Shown piece after piece: positions 42,950-44,218 of a stretch of DNA of 44,218 bases (the stretch's first letter is position 1; every line of letters begins with the position of its first letter). The DNA is from Priapulus caudatus. Lineage: Eukaryota > Priapulida > Priapulimorpha > Priapulimorphida > Priapulidae. Location: the NCBI RefSeq assembly GCF_000485595.1, contig NW_014577583.1, positions 1 to 44,218 of the forward strand. The letters run 5' to 3'. Both the position numbers and the translations under genes were made by a program. The notes under the pieces are model-generated. The model was not told the origin of the DNA. It saw nothing but the letters and a program-made list of their open reading frames with translations, and searched no databases.

Positions 42950-44218
42950 AACCGGTAAACTACGTATTTTTATAACTGCGGTGTGTTGTGCCGTGGCGCG
43001 CGTGCGTCGTGTGCGTAGCGTGTGCGTGTGGGCCCATGCGTCTCTTGTGTGTTGCGTGTTTGTGAAGTCCTTGTGTTGTGCGTGCTCGGTTGTGCGTGTC
43101 TATGCGTGTGCGTGTCAGTGTGTCACTGCCGTTGTGTGCGAGTGGTCAGTGCGTGGGTGGTGTGAGTGCTGTCACTGTGTGTACGTGTGCGTGGTGGTGA
43201 TGTTATGCTGAGGCGATGTACGTCGTGCGCTGCCATGTACGTGCGTGGCGTGTGCGTCCTGAGTGGTTCACTGCGTTGTGTGTGTTCGCGTGCGCCCGCG
43301 TGCCGTGCGCGGCTTGTTGTGCGTGTGCGTTGCGTGCGTGGGTGTGCGCCGCGTGCGTGATTTGATGTGTTTTGTGTGTGTGCGTGTGCGTATGCGTTGT
43401 GCGTAGTGCGTCGTGGTGTGCGTGTTGCGTGTGCGCTCTGTGCGTGAAGCATGTGTGTGAGTTGTGTCACTGATTGTCGAGCGCGATCTTGTGCGTGTGA
43501 GTGTGTCACTGTGTGTTCCCGTGTGGCGTTGTGAGTAGTTTGTCGCTGGTGTTGCGTCGCGTGTGTTGGTGGCGTGCGTCGTGCGTGTGCGTGCGCGTGT
43601 GCGTGTGTGTGCCAGTCAAACTGCTTAGTTGCGTTGCCGTGCGTGTGCGCGCGTCGTTTTTGCTGTGTCTTGTTGTGTGCGTAGTGTGGCGTGCGTCGTT
43701 GCGCGCGTGCGTGGTGCGTGTGCGCTGATTCCCCTAGTGCGGTTGCTGTGTCCTTGTGGTGTGCATGTGCATGTGCGTGTGAGTGTGTCACTGTGCGTTG
43801 CCGAGTGCGTGATGACGTGTGCCTGTGAGTGCTGCAACTGTGGTTTGGTGTCCTTGCTGTGTGCGTGTCGCGTATGTGCGTGCCGGTCGCGTTGCGTGCG
43901 TGTGCCTGTGCGTGCGTGCTGTGCGTCAACCACTACGGTGTGCTGTGTGCTATTGCGTGCGTGCGTGCGTACGTGCGTGTTTCGATTGTGGTGTGCGGTG
44001 TGCGTTTATGCGTGTGCTGTGCGTGTGAGTGCTGCTCACTGTGTGGCGATCGCCAGACGCCTGTGGTTGTGACGTTGTCGGGTGCGTGCGCGGTGTGCCG
44101 TGTGCGTTGTGAGTGTGTCACTGTGTGCGTGTTGAGGTGTCACTTGTGTGCGATCCGTGTGCGTGTGCGTGTGTGTGTGCGCAATGTGTAATCTTGGACT
44201 TTGTTTTGTTCACGAGAG
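42950..44218. repeat. TG/GCGTG-rich low-complexity block with GTGAGTGTGTCACTG motif
   Basis: About 1.25 kb is dominated by GTGCGTG, continuing to the window end. A palindromic motif GTGAGTGTGTCACTG (or variants) recurs near 43108, 43160, 43455, 43498, 43778, 44030 and 44110. The long frames are Cys/Val/Arg- or Thr/His-rich artefacts. Confidence 0.85.

Noticed and set aside
43123-43929. 268-residue Thr/His/Ala/Arg-rich frame on the minus strand
   Set aside because: It translates the complement of TG repeats; no domain, and similar frames exist in other registers.

Overview
This is nuclear DNA from an invertebrate animal. It contains spliced genes with GT-AG introns, animal gene families (a BCL-2 homologue, a Golgi carbohydrate sulfotransferase and the NMD helicase DHX34), long AT-rich noncoding stretches and many micro-, mini- and palindromic satellites. 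The sequence does not fix the phylum. No prokaryotic, viral or organellar genes were seen.

Three genes are supported. (1) 7741-8712, minus strand: the last coding exon of a carbohydrate (CHST-type) sulfotransferase with both PAPS-binding motifs and one frame break. (2) 16820-28269, plus strand: a complete DHX34 RNA helicase in 20 coding exons. All splice phases agree and give 1189 residues, with every DEAH motif and two C-terminal zinc-finger-like modules. (3) 31076-38614, minus strand: a BCL-2 family protein in two exons separated by a 6.9 kb intron. The BH4-like, BH3, BH1 and BH2 regions are in the first exon and the tail anchor is in the second. DHX34 and the BCL-2 gene converge.

The rest is repeat-rich. 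From 1 to 2945 there is a palindromic satellite built on TTTCGTAACGAAA, interrupted by a 1.1 kb pyrimidine minisatellite. From 40690 to 42360 a different palindromic satellite is interrupted by the same minisatellite on the opposite strand. Other arrays lie at 3876-4095 (TCTA), 8997-9368 (CA/TA/GA), 9841-9904 (TTC), 12007-12400, 13787-14345 (CGACGTCAC units), 39905-40230 (CATC) and 42950-44218 (TG-rich). Foldback elements lie at 3470-3905, 11119-11269, 11426-11735, 28361-29057 and 36515-37775. The last has a 595 bp TTAA-flanked insertion in one arm, and its other arm preserves the empty site.

The most striking signal is a family of at least 14 tiny hairpin insertions, 18-64 bp long, scattered through the whole window. 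They begin CARGAG and end CTCYTG (variants noted), are nearly perfect palindromes, and at ten sites are flanked by an exact 7 bp direct repeat, usually like ATAATAT. The interior differs between copies but stays self-complementary within each copy, so the second arm appears to be copied from the first. I know of no described family that matches this, and it is the best candidate for a new system here.
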